Assembly: GCA_913030615.1 (NCBI GenBank)
Contig: CAJWCW010000007.1
Location: 1-36,076, forward strand
Origin: an uncultured Gammaproteobacteria bacterium
GTDB taxonomy: Bacteria > Pseudomonadota > Gammaproteobacteria > Pseudomonadales > Azotimanducaceae
Reading direction: 5' to 3'
DNA: 36,076 nt
In this document: positions 25,870 through 34,249 of the stretch, piece by piece
Layout: each line of letters begins with the position of its first letter
How positions within the stretch are numbered: position 1 is the stretch's first letter
The notes under the pieces: generated by a model
Seen by the model: the letters and a program-made list of their open reading frames with translations, nothing else
The model's database searches: none
Told to the model about the DNA's origin: nothing
Translations under genes and position numbers: made by a program

Positions 25870-26688
25870 ATGGACCCAAAGAACTTCATCGAGACAGCAC
25901 TCGACAACATCCGCCGCGACGGGTTTACAGTCATTAAAGACGCCTTGGCGCCAGAAGTACGATCTGCAATTCGCCTCGGACTCGATCCGTGGCTTCAAGG
26001 CACTCGGATGGGGCGAAACGATTTTGAGGGGATTCGATCCGAGCGCGTCTACGCACTGCTCGCAAAAGTGCCCGAAATCGCCGCCATGGTCGAGCACCGA
26101 GAAACTCTGGCGATCGTCGATGCACTACTCCCAAAGAACCATCTTCTTTCGGCGGCTCTCGCCATCAATTTACATCCAGGCGAAACCCCCCAACGATTTC
26201 ATATTGACGACGGCGGAAACGCGCTCCCTATTCCTCAACCGCGTGCCATGCTAGGGGTCAGTACGATGTGGGCGTTGGATGATTTCACCTCCGAAAACGG
26301 GGCGACCGAAGTCATCCCTGGGAGTCACCACTGGTCGGAAGATCGCAAACCTCAAGAACGCGGGAGCACGGCGATTAATATGCCAGCGGGCGCGGTCCTA
26401 ATTTTCGCCGGTAATCTGTTCCACCGCGGGGGCGCTAACCGATCCGCTCAACATCGACTTGGTATCACGATCCAATATTGCGATCCGAACATGAGACAGC
26501 TCGAAAACATGTCGCTCGCGGTCCCTCTGGCAACAGCAGCTTTATTTAGCCCCAGAATCCAAGCGTTATTGGGTTATAGCGTCATCGATCCCGGATTTAA
26601 GGGTTCCGTTAACGGGCGGCATCCAAAGGCCCTGTTCGACCCCAACTACAAAGGCCGTAAATACCGCGACGAGCTACCGGCTAGTTAG
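25870..26688 (+). CDS. phytanoyl-CoA dioxygenase (PhyH) family protein
   Basis: This is a 272-residue Fe(II)/2-oxoglutarate-dependent dioxygenase of the PhyH family. The iron ligands are H111 and D113 (FHIDDG) and the distal H185 (LFHRGGANRS). R196 is well placed to bind 2-oxoglutarate. ATG 25870 has AGGA 7 bases before it. The helical N-terminus (FIETALDNIRRDGFTVIKD) is standard. Members hydroxylate CoA esters, terpenoids, betaines or antibiotics, so the substrate is open. Some motifs (ATEVIPGSH) are shared with bacterial PhyH proteins of unknown role. It converges on the third LLM gene. Confidence 0.9.
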   Translation: MDPKNFIETALDNIRRDGFTVIKDALAPEVRSAIRLGLDPWLQGTRMGRNDFEGIRSERVYALLAKVPEIAAMVEHRETLAIVDALLPKNHLLSAALAINLHPGETPQRFHIDDGGNALPIPQPRAMLGVSTMWALDDFTSENGATEVIPGSHHWSEDRKPQERGSTAINMPAGAVLIFAGNLFHRGGANRSAQHRLGITIQYCDPNMRQLENMSLAVPLATAALFSPRIQALLGYSVIDPGFKGSVNGRHPKALFDPNYKGRKYRDELPAS

Positions 26689-26713
26689 CCCGACCAACCA
26701 TTCGGGTTTCTGT

Positions 26714-27625
26714 TCACACCATGCTTGCTAGAAAGTCCAAAGTGCGGTCAAAAGCGCCCTCCTCCACTCCCATGATTGCAGCGTTGAAATCCGTGACGCC
26801 AGCGTTCCGGTACCGGTCAATCTCACCACGGAGCGCGTTCTCATCACCCACGATAGCGATGTCGGCGGGGCCGTCGACACCTTCCCTGTCGAGCATCGCT
26901 CGATAAGATGGCAACTGCCCGTACATCGCCAATCCGCCTGCAATACGCTGTCGCGCCTCTTCAACCTTACGCGTGAGAATGACGGGTACACCCCCCACCA
27001 CGCGCGGCGAAGGACGTCCAGCTTCGTCAGCTGCTCGGCTGATCCGGGCAACGATGTGATCTTCCATGGTTTTAGGACCAACCATCCAGGTATTGGTCCC
27101 GTCAGTATGTTCGCCAGCGATCTTGAGCATCAACGGTCCTAACGCAGCAACCACCGTCGGCACCGGGTCTGCCCCGGGGATCGATAATTGTAATCCACCC
27201 ACATTGTATTGCTCACCTTGATGGGTGACGGACTCCCCCGACAACAGCGGCATAAGCACCTCGAGGTATTCGCGCATATGAGCGGCAGGACGATCGTAGG
27301 AGAACCCGAGCATGTTCTCTATAACGATTTTGTGCGAAAGACCAATACCTAACGTGAAACGATTCCCCGTCGCCGCTGCAGCCGTCATCGCCTGTTGCGC
27401 AAGCGCCGTTGGGTGGCGGGGATACGTTGGCGTAACCGCCGTTCCCAGACCGATCCGCTGCGTTTCTCGGCCCACAATCGATAGTGTCGATATTGCGTCG
27501 AAACCAAAAATATTGGCCATCCAAACGTTATGTAATCCCTTCGCTTCAACGTTCTGTGCGAAGTTCACCACGCCGTCAATGGTATTAGCGGCCCCGTCCG
27601 CACCGATCATGACACCAATTTGCAT
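26714..27625 (-). CDS. LLM-class F420-dependent oxidoreductase, MSMEG_4879 type
   Basis: This 303-residue LLM-family protein matches the pattern of the TIGR03564/MSMEG_4879 F420-dependent group: NVWMANIFGFDAIS, IGLGTAVTPTYPRHPTALAQQA in parts, and FTLGIGLSHKIVIENMLG. The start is ATG 27625 with a GGGGGC ribosome binding site. It is divergent from the F420 operon and shares a 176-base intergenic region with it, which suggests co-regulation. A redox role with F420H2 is likely; the substrate is unknown. This is the third LLM protein in the window and differs clearly from the other two. Confidence 0.9.
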   Translation of the reverse strand: MQIGVMIGADGAANTIDGVVNFAQNVEAKGLHNVWMANIFGFDAISTLSIVGRETQRIGLGTAVTPTYPRHPTALAQQAMTAAAATGNRFTLGIGLSHKIVIENMLGFSYDRPAAHMREYLEVLMPLLSGESVTHQGEQYNVGGLQLSIPGADPVPTVVAALGPLMLKIAGEHTDGTNTWMVGPKTMEDHIVARISRAADEAGRPSPRVVGGVPVILTRKVEEARQRIAGGLAMYGQLPSYRAMLDREGVDGPADIAIVGDENALRGEIDRYRNAGVTDFNAAIMGVEEGAFDRTLDFLASMV

Positions 27626-27640
27626 ATCGCCCCCTGGATT

Positions 27641-27680
27641 GTGTGAACCGTCATCCTGTCGTGTGATTCAGGCTGATTCA
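27641..27680. repeat. short direct repeats in F420 operon upstream region
   Basis: GTGTGA occurs at 27641-27646 and 27661-27666, exactly 20 bases (two helical turns) apart, and TGATTCA occurs at 27664-27670 and 27674-27680, 10 bases (one turn) apart. They lie just upstream of the minus-strand LLM start and 120-160 bases before the first F420 gene. Helical phasing would suit a regulator, but six- and seven-base repeats can arise by chance. Confidence 0.25.
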
Positions 27681-27801
27681 AGACTTTTCAACAACCATAT
27701 CTCGACTAACACTGGGGCATCCCTCGTATATGCGCGTGGGTCTAGCATCAACAAAGCGAAAAAGAAGATAATCCCGCGCTTTCTTAACTAGGGTAATTAC
27801 G

Positions 27802-28464
27802 TTGGCAGACGAAACCATCGCGATCCTCGGAGGTACCGGTGATCTCGGGACCGGCCTTGCTATTCGTTGGTCGAAAGCAGGTTACAAAATTATTATCGGC
27901 TCACGCACCTTGACGAAGGCGCAGGCTGCTGTTGCCGACCTTGAAAAGATCAGCCCTACGACACCCGCCGCCGCCATGGAGAATGCGGATGCAGCGGCCG
28001 AGGGTGATATCGTCGTTCTCACGGTACCAGCGGAACATCAGATATCGACTCTGGAAACGGTTAAGTCTGGCCTTCTTGGCAAAATATTGATCGATGTGAC
28101 CGTACCCTTGGTACCGCCCAAAGTGGGTACGGTACAACTCCCACCAGAAGGCAGCGCAGGTAAACGTGCACAAGACTTCCTCGGTGACGATGTCCAAGTC
28201 GTGACCGCTTTCCAAAACGTGGCAGCGCACTTGCTGAAAGAGGACGTCACGATCGAATGCGATGTTCTTGTGGCCGGGAATAAACGTTCGGCTCGAGACA
28301 AAGTGATTCAACTCGCGCAACAAGCGGGGATGACGGGATGGCACGCCGGTCCCATCGAAAACTCCGCCGCGGCAGAGGCCTTGACCAGCGTCCTGATCCA
28401 AATCAATCGGCGTCACGACATTGCGCATTCCGGTCTTCAAATCGTCGGGCAATCGGAGCACTAA
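27802..28464 (+). CDS. npdG: NADPH-dependent F420 reductase (F420H2:NADP+ oxidoreductase)
   Basis: This is a 220-residue F420:NADP oxidoreductase (Fno/NpdG, TIGR01915 type), which reduces F420 with NADPH or the reverse. The start is TTG 27802; an AGGG lies 8 bases upstream. The Rossmann motif AILGGTGDLGTGLA is at 6-19, and IIIGSRT supplies the arginine/threonine that bind the 2'-phosphate of NADP. The middle block VVLTVPAEHQ and the C-terminal GMTGWHAGPIENSAAAEALT match the family. It is the first gene of the F420 operon, 4 bases before cofE, and explains how F420H2 could be regenerated without an F420-dependent glucose-6-phosphate dehydrogenase. Confidence 0.95.
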   Translation: MADETIAILGGTGDLGTGLAIRWSKAGYKIIIGSRTLTKAQAAVADLEKISPTTPAAAMENADAAAEGDIVVLTVPAEHQISTLETVKSGLLGKILIDVTVPLVPPKVGTVQLPPEGSAGKRAQDFLGDDVQVVTAFQNVAAHLLKEDVTIECDVLVAGNKRSARDKVIQLAQQAGMTGWHAGPIENSAAAEALTSVLIQINRRHDIAHSGLQIVGQSEH

Positions 28465-28468
28465 ATTC

Positions 28469-29227
28469 ATGGAAATGCGCGTGCTACCGGTCAAAGGGCT
28501 CCCTATGATCCAAGAGGGCGACGACCTGGCACACCTGATAACAAACCAACTTCGAGACAATCAACAGCCTCTTGAACACGGCGACGTGGTCGTCATCGCT
28601 CAAAAGATCGTTTCTAAGGCGGAAGGTCGCCTGGTATCGCTCGCGTCCGTCACACCCTCGGATGAGGCCATTAGTCTCGCCACTGAAACCGAGAAGGACC
28701 CACGCCTCGTGGAAGTTATCCTGCGCGAATCGGAAGCCGTCGTCCGGCGCAAACCCGGCGTAATGATCATGCGGCATCGACTCGGACATGTCGGAGCTCA
28801 CGCGGGCGTCGATCAATCCAACATTGACCACGCTGACGGTGACGCAGCCTTACTCTTGCCCCTCAACCCTGACGCTAGCGCCAAGAGCCTTCGCGATGCG
28901 ATTCGCTATCGCTTAGGTAAAGAGATCGGTGTCCTTATCTCAGATTCTGGCAATCGACCTTGGCGCCTAGGGACGACTGGCATTGCGATTGGCGCGTCAG
29001 GGTTTACCGTGCTCGACGATCATCGCGGTGGAACCGACCTATACGGTCGCGAATTAAAAGTAACGCTCATTAACCGAGCAGACAGCATTGCAACTGCTGC
29101 GACATTAATCATGGGTGAGACAACGGAGCAAATTCCTGTAGCCATCGTTCGCGGATTTGATTACGAACCCAGTGACCAAACCGCTGCGATGATCAACCGG
29201 CCCATCGAAGAGGACCTATTTCTTTGA
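28469..29227 (+). CDS. cofE: coenzyme F420:L-glutamate ligase (CofE)
   Basis: This is a 252-residue GTP-dependent ligase that adds the first and further glutamates to F420-0. ATG 28469 is used (ATG 28475 is an alternative); the open frame before it overlaps the npdG gene. Family motifs are GDVVVIAQKIVSKAEGR (about 37-53), ILRESEAVVRR, VGAHAGVDQSN, SDSGNRPWRLG and GGTDLYGRELKVT, followed by ATLIMGE. It is the length of archaeal CofE and lacks the C-terminal nitroreductase-like FMN domain of mycobacterial FbiB, which reduces dehydro-F420. The stop is coupled to cofD by a 4-base TTGA overlap. Confidence 0.95.
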   Translation: MEMRVLPVKGLPMIQEGDDLAHLITNQLRDNQQPLEHGDVVVIAQKIVSKAEGRLVSLASVTPSDEAISLATETEKDPRLVEVILRESEAVVRRKPGVMIMRHRLGHVGAHAGVDQSNIDHADGDAALLLPLNPDASAKSLRDAIRYRLGKEIGVLISDSGNRPWRLGTTGIAIGASGFTVLDDHRGGTDLYGRELKVTLINRADSIATAATLIMGETTEQIPVAIVRGFDYEPSDQTAAMINRPIEEDLFL

Positions 29228-30153
29228 AATATCTGGCGTTCACTGGCGGCGTCGGTGGTGCCAAGTTAGCTCTCGGTTTATCTCATGTAGTTGGAGCCGA
29301 TGAACTGGCTTTTGTGGTCAATACCGGCGACGATTTCAACCATCTCGGGTTCCATATTTCACCGGACGTCGATACGTTGACCTATACGCTCGCCGGGAAA
29401 TCCAACCAGGACACTGGCTGGGGCACTCAAAACGAAAGTTGGCACTTTATGGATGCTCTCAAGGATCTTGACGAGCCGACTTGGTTTCGCCTCGGTGATC
29501 GCGATCTGGCACTGCACGTTTATCGGCGTGAACGACTCGCGGCAGGCTTAACTCTTACAGAAACCACGCGCGAAATCGCCACCAAGCTCGGAATACGTCA
29601 CGAAATCCTACCAATGAGCGATGACCCAGTGCAGACCTTCGTCAATACATCCAACGGCACCCTCCTGTTTCAGCATTACTTCGTCCGCGATCGCTGCAAA
29701 CCCAGCGTTTCTGGGTTTGAATTCCGAGGTGTTGCCAATGCACGAGTAAATCCCGCCATTAAATTCAGCGAGTTCGACGGCGTCATTATCTGTCCTTCTA
29801 ACCCGTTTGTATCCGTCGACCCTATCCTCGCGATCCCCGGAATGAAAAATGCGATACAACAATCGGAAATACCCGTGGTTGCCGTATCGCCTATCGTGGG
29901 AGGTAGAGCCATCAAGGGTCCAACAGCCAAAATGATGAAAGAACTCAATGTTCCGAGTACCGCCGTTGAGGTGGCCAAGCACTATCACGACATCATCACC
30001 GGTTTCGTGCTTGACGAAGCCGACCGCGGCGCAAAAAGTAGCGTCCAGGATCTTGGGTTGTCGACGGACGTACGGCCCACGGTCATGGTAACTTTGGATG
30101 ACCGCGTGGCACTCGCCCACGCGGTCGTGGAATTCATCGAAAAGATTTCCTGA
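29224..30153 (+). CDS. cofD: 2-phospho-L-lactate (or PEP/3-PG) transferase (CofD/FbiA)
   Basis: This is a 309-residue CofD/FbiA protein that transfers the phosphoryl-lactyl or equivalent group from the GDP- (or GPP-) linked donor to the deazaflavin FO. The start is TTG 29224, coupled to cofE, with GAGG 9 bases upstream. The glycine-rich FTGGVGGAKLALGL (6-19), the VVNTGDDFNHLGFHISPDVD block, TWFRLGDRDLA, and CPSNPFVSVDPIL are the family signatures. The donor (2-phospholactate, PEP or 3-phosphoglycerate) cannot be read with confidence. The gene is 5 bases before cofC. Confidence 0.95.
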   Translation: MKYLAFTGGVGGAKLALGLSHVVGADELAFVVNTGDDFNHLGFHISPDVDTLTYTLAGKSNQDTGWGTQNESWHFMDALKDLDEPTWFRLGDRDLALHVYRRERLAAGLTLTETTREIATKLGIRHEILPMSDDPVQTFVNTSNGTLLFQHYFVRDRCKPSVSGFEFRGVANARVNPAIKFSEFDGVIICPSNPFVSVDPILAIPGMKNAIQQSEIPVVAVSPIVGGRAIKGPTAKMMKELNVPSTAVEVAKHYHDIITGFVLDEADRGAKSSVQDLGLSTDVRPTVMVTLDDRVALAHAVVEFIEKIS

Positions 30154-30158
30154 CGAAA

Positions 30159-30839
30159 ATGTGGGCTGTAGTGCCATTCAAAGGTTCGGCTGGAGCGAAA
30201 GGCCGCTTAGCCAGCCATCTTTCGGCCGACGAGCGGCATGAGCTTGTGATTAACATGCTCAACGATGTCCTTGATGCCCTCACAAATTCCCAGCTTCTAA
30301 AAGGCGTCGTGGTCGTATCCCGAGCGTCCGAGGCCGGCGAATTTGCACGTCGACACAAGGTGGAACTTTACGCCGATCGGGCTGACGATCTTTCCGGTGC
30401 TGTCGTCGAAGCCGGCCACCACGTCGTCAACACTTACGGCGCGACTGGCACCTTCTTCGTTCCCGGTGATGTACCGCTCATCACTAGCGAAGAAATCGAC
30501 ACCGCGATTAAGAAGCATCGCGACGTCACCATAATTCCCGATCGAAACGACGTCGGAACCAACGGCTTACTATCAAGCCCTCCGAACGCGTTTCGGTACT
30601 TGTTTGACGGGAAAAGCTTCAAGCCGCATCGACGCGAAGCCACCCAAGCCGGGTATCAACCACAAATTCTCCGTTTACCCGGATTTAGTTTGGATATCGA
30701 TACGATCGACGAACTTATTGAACTCGCTCGGAAAAACCGCGATATCGCCAGCCTACGTTTCTTAAAGAAAAGTGGTATAGCATCTCGGCTATTCGCTAAC
30801 GATAATAGATCCTCCGCCCACGATCGCGGAAATGAGTAA
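30159..30839 (+). CDS. cofC: 2-phospho-L-lactate guanylyltransferase-type enzyme (CofC)
   Basis: This 226-residue CofC nucleotidyltransferase activates 2-phospholactate, PEP or 3-phosphoglycerate with GTP as the substrate of CofD. Motifs: AVVPFKGSAGAKGRLA at 3-18 (the pyrophosphorylase-like loop), VPGDVPLIT (metal-binding aspartate), DRNDVGTNGLLSSPP and the SFKPH segment. The start is ATG 30159. The C-terminal 25 residues are a less conserved tail. The last 8 bases overlap fbiC. The known substrate-specificity residues should decide which F420 variant is made. Confidence 0.95.
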   Translation: MWAVVPFKGSAGAKGRLASHLSADERHELVINMLNDVLDALTNSQLLKGVVVVSRASEAGEFARRHKVELYADRADDLSGAVVEAGHHVVNTYGATGTFFVPGDVPLITSEEIDTAIKKHRDVTIIPDRNDVGTNGLLSSPPNAFRYLFDGKSFKPHRREATQAGYQPQILRLPGFSLDIDTIDELIELARKNRDIASLRFLKKSGIASRLFANDNRSSAHDRGNE

Positions 30840-33312
30840 TGGTGTAGTGGTCCAACCTATATTAGACAAGGCGCTGGCTGGGGCAACCCCAAGCAAGAAC
30901 GAAGCGTTAGCCTTCGCCGATTTTACCGATACAAGGGCTCTTGCTCGCGTTGCCTCAGACCTCCGCGATCAAGGCTTTCGCAACGTTGTCACGTATTCGA
31001 AAAAGGTGTTTATCCCCCTGACTCACCTTTGCCGTGATGTGTGCCACTACTGCACCTTCGCACAGACGCCAAAAAACCTGGATCACCCATTCATGGAGAT
31101 TCCACAGGTTCTGGATGTCGCCAGGCAGGGCGCGAATCTCGGGTGCAAAGAAGCCCTGTTCACCCTCGGCGAAAAACCCGAGTTACGCTACCGCGTCGCA
31201 CGAGAATGGCTCGCCGAAAACGGTTATCAATCAACACTCGATTACTTAGCCCATGCGGCCCGCGCCGTCTATGAAGAAACGGGATTACTACCCCACCTTA
31301 ATCCGGGCAACATGACTCCCAACGAGATTCAAACATTACGGCCAGTGTCTCCGTCAATGGGGATCATGCTTGAGTCCGCATCGGAACGCCTGACCGAAAA
31401 AGGCATGCCGCACTACGGTTCACCCGACAAGATACCGGCGGTGCGGCTGCAAACCCTTCGAGACGCCGGCGCAGCACGCGTGCCTTTCACCACCGGAATT
31501 CTTATTGGCATCGGTGAGACTCGTCGAGAACGCATTGAATCGCTTCTGGCGATACGGGACATTCATCAGGAATTTGGTCACGTTCAAGAAATTATCGTGC
31601 AAAATTTCCGCGCGAAACCAGGCACGAAGATGCGCTTAGCGCCCGAACCTGATCTCGACGACCTACTGTGGACCATTGCCGTGACCCGCATACTCTTTGG
31701 AGCCTCAATGAGTATCCAAGCGCCCCCAAACCTAAGTCCGGGTGTCTTACCGCAAATCGTCGATGCCGGTATCAACGATTGGGGGGGCGTTTCACCCGTC
31801 ACTCCAGATTTTGTTAATCCGGAAGCGCCGTGGCCTCACCTCGACGAGCTATCGCGAGAGACTGCACTGGCCGGCAAATACCTGCATGAGCGTCTCACTA
31901 TCTACCCGAATTACGCGATTGATGCTGCAACGTGGGTCGACAGTTCGATGGCAGCAACCGTCCTCGACCGCATCGACGGTGAGGGATTTCCGCGGATCGA
32001 CCCCTGGTGTCCAGGCGACACCTTGCCTCCACCCGCCGAGGTCCTCACACGCATTACCCAAGAACCATCTATCGTGTCCACCGACATCGCCGCCATTTTG
32101 AATGGAATTGGTAACGGAATTGACCTTGACGAGCGAGACATCGTCCGCCTTATTCAAGCCCGGGGCGACGACTTCAATGCTGTGGTTCAGTCGGCAAACC
32201 ATTTACGAGACGAAATCAACGGAAATACCGTTTCCTTCGTCGTCAATCGCAACATCAATTACACCAACATCTGTTATTTCAAGTGCCAGTTCTGTGCTTT
32301 TTCCAAAGGGAAGTTATCGGAAAACCTACGGGGGCGACCCTACGATTTGAGCGGCGAAGAAATTCAGCGTCGGGTGGTCGAAGCCTGGGACCGCGGCGGG
32401 ACCGAAGTCTGTATGCAAGGGGGCATCCATCCTGAATACACCGGGCAGACCTACATCGATATCGTCAAAACGGTCAAAGAAGCAGTTCCCGAAATGCATC
32501 TACATGCTTTTTCACCGCTCGAAGTATGGCAAGGGGCGGCTACATCCAATCATTCCCTTGAAGGTTATTTAACCGAACTGAAACAGGCCGGCCTAAGCAC
32601 GCTCCCTGGAACGGCCGCCGAAATTCTTGATGACGAAGTACGCTCGGTGATCTGTCCCGACAAGATCAATACTGCGCAATGGCTCGAAGTCATGGAAACC
32701 GCCCACCGCGTCGGATTTAAGTCCACGGCAACGATTATGTATGGTCACGTCGACGAACCGATTCACTGGGCAAGACACCTTATCCGTGTCCGGGATCTAC
32801 AGAAGAAAACAGGCGGATTTACTGAATTTGTACCGCTCCCGTTCGTTCACATGGAAGCACCGATGTATCTGAAAGGAAAAGCGCGGCGTGGACCGACATT
32901 CCGGGAAACGATTCTGGTACATGCCGTTGCTCGACTCGCACTACACCCTCACATCACCAACATTCAAGCGAGTTGGGTAAAAATGGGGCACGAGGGGGTC
33001 GGCGCTGCGCTCAATGCCGGTTGTAACGATCTTGGGGGAACATTGATGAACGAGAGCATTTCACGCGCGGCAGGGACACAACATGGACAGGAGACCTCGC
33101 CCGAGAAAATGCAGCACATGATCGAGTCGGCCGGACGGACAGCTCGGCAACGCACAACGCTCTACGATGACGCTCGTGATGCCGACGTCGCGCGCGGTTC
33201 AACCGCAGGAATCTTGACGGACATCATCAATACTCCCGCCAAAAAGTATGAGAGAAAACGTAGTCATGAGTTGGTGCGTAACGATTCCGTCCGCGTGATC
33301 CCACTGGACTAG
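30832..33312 (+). CDS. fbiC: FO synthase, fused CofG-CofH (FbiC)
   Basis: This is an 826-residue fused FO synthase that makes the deazaflavin chromophore from tyrosine and 5-amino-6-ribitylamino-uracil. Two radical-SAM domains are present. The N-terminal CofG half has the C67-x3-C71-x2-C74 iron-sulphur motif (CRDVCHYC), and the C-terminal CofH half has C481-x3-C485-x2-C488 (CYFKCQFC). LNPGNMTPNE and FTTGILIGIGETRRER mark the first half; CMQGGIHP, HLHAFSPLEV and LPGTAAEILDDEVR mark the second. The length and domain order are those of actinobacterial FbiC rather than the split archaeal genes. ATG 30832 lies inside the end of cofC. It is the last gene of the operon. Confidence 0.97.
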   Translation: MSNGVVVQPILDKALAGATPSKNEALAFADFTDTRALARVASDLRDQGFRNVVTYSKKVFIPLTHLCRDVCHYCTFAQTPKNLDHPFMEIPQVLDVARQGANLGCKEALFTLGEKPELRYRVAREWLAENGYQSTLDYLAHAARAVYEETGLLPHLNPGNMTPNEIQTLRPVSPSMGIMLESASERLTEKGMPHYGSPDKIPAVRLQTLRDAGAARVPFTTGILIGIGETRRERIESLLAIRDIHQEFGHVQEIIVQNFRAKPGTKMRLAPEPDLDDLLWTIAVTRILFGASMSIQAPPNLSPGVLPQIVDAGINDWGGVSPVTPDFVNPEAPWPHLDELSRETALAGKYLHERLTIYPNYAIDAATWVDSSMAATVLDRIDGEGFPRIDPWCPGDTLPPPAEVLTRITQEPSIVSTDIAAILNGIGNGIDLDERDIVRLIQARGDDFNAVVQSANHLRDEINGNTVSFVVNRNINYTNICYFKCQFCAFSKGKLSENLRGRPYDLSGEEIQRRVVEAWDRGGTEVCMQGGIHPEYTGQTYIDIVKTVKEAVPEMHLHAFSPLEVWQGAATSNHSLEGYLTELKQAGLSTLPGTAAEILDDEVRSVICPDKINTAQWLEVMETAHRVGFKSTATIMYGHVDEPIHWARHLIRVRDLQKKTGGFTEFVPLPFVHMEAPMYLKGKARRGPTFRETILVHAVARLALHPHITNIQASWVKMGHEGVGAALNAGCNDLGGTLMNESISRAAGTQHGQETSPEKMQHMIESAGRTARQRTTLYDDARDADVARGSTAGILTDIINTPAKKYERKRSHELVRNDSVRVIPLD

Positions 33313-33349
33313 ATCTAGCGCCACGAGATTACCTGCTCAGTGCATTCCG

Positions 33350-34249
33350 CTACATGCCTTGAGTCTGTTCCGCTTGCTGATGTTGAAAGATGGATTTATG
33401 GCCCGTCCGGCTCCAATCCGGCGGCATGAGAACAGGCCGAGGATCGAAACGCGCCCAACGAGACCGAACGCCTCTTACGACCTCATCACCGTGTTGACCT
33501 CGTGCAACGAGGTCGGTAATCGGTAAAGCGTCGCCCGCGGAGTACGCACAGAGAAGCAACGGCCTTGGACAATCACTCCAATTCGGGGGCGACCCGTGGA
33601 TTGAGCGACAGTTATGCACGGTGATAGTTCCAGACGGCCCGGCAATGTAACGCGCCGTCTCGGCCCCGATGTTCGGGACATCCTCGCTCCGGATGTGCCC
33701 CGTCCACTCGTCATCGTGATCGTATAAATCGTAGAGGGGCCCTTGGTGGCTACCTGGAATGACACCCATTGGAGCCATATCGGTAGCAACATCGTCTAAA
33801 TACACACCGATGGTCAGGACGTCATAGTTCGTGTGTGGCCAAAACTGAATATCTTGGTGCCATTTAACTTCTTCACCGCCGCCAGACCACTTGTAGTTGA
33901 GTTTGGAGTGGTGGAACTTGATGTCCGGCCCCAGCAGGTCTTCGGCAATATCCACAAAGGGCCCCGTCGAGGCAAATTCCCAAAAAAGTTCATCTGCATC
34001 CACTGGTGAATTTAATCGCCGTATTCTTGGTTGTTCGGCCGTGTGATCTGGCTCGAGATCGAATCTTTTGTCTGTGTCATTTACGTGGCGACTCTCGTCA
34101 ACGTAATGTTGTGAACACGATTGGATACGATCAAGCCACGTTCCAGACACAACAGACGGCGTTCCAACGTAGCCGTGCTCGAAGTATCGCTCGCGATCGC
34201 CTCGCGAAAGTATCTTCGCGGGTCGCGCAAGAATCTCTTCAGGTGTCAT
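33350..34249 (-). CDS. phytanoyl-CoA dioxygenase (PhyH) family protein
   Basis: This is a 299-residue Fe(II)/2-oxoglutarate dioxygenase of the PhyH family. The iron ligands are H131 and D133 (WHQDIQFWPH) and distal H218 (RSIHGSPPN), and R229 (CPRPLLL) is a likely 2-oxoglutarate anchor. ATG 34249 has a clear AGGAG about 5-6 bases upstream. It is larger than, and only distantly related to, the PhyH protein at 25870; the WHQDIQFWPHTNYDVLTIGV block is of the type seen in ectoine-hydroxylase-like and other bacterial PhyH enzymes, but the substrate is unknown. It converges on fbiC with a 37-base gap, so it is not part of the F420 operon. It is divergent from the amidohydrolase. Confidence 0.9.
   Translation of the reverse strand: MTPEEILARPAKILSRGDRERYFEHGYVGTPSVVSGTWLDRIQSCSQHYVDESRHVNDTDKRFDLEPDHTAEQPRIRRLNSPVDADELFWEFASTGPFVDIAEDLLGPDIKFHHSKLNYKWSGGGEEVKWHQDIQFWPHTNYDVLTIGVYLDDVATDMAPMGVIPGSHQGPLYDLYDHDDEWTGHIRSEDVPNIGAETARYIAGPSGTITVHNCRSIHGSPPNWSDCPRPLLLCAYSAGDALPITDLVARGQHGDEVVRGVRSRWARFDPRPVLMPPDWSRTGHKSIFQHQQAEQTQGM

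Noticed and set aside
27901-28560. 219-residue minus-strand open frame opposite npdG and cofE
   Set aside because: Both plus-strand genes have strong family motifs; the opposite frame has none and has shadow-like composition.
33309-33318. Perfect 10-base palindrome at the fbiC stop
   Set aside because: Too short for a terminator or a convincing operator, and it includes the stop codon; chance is sufficient.
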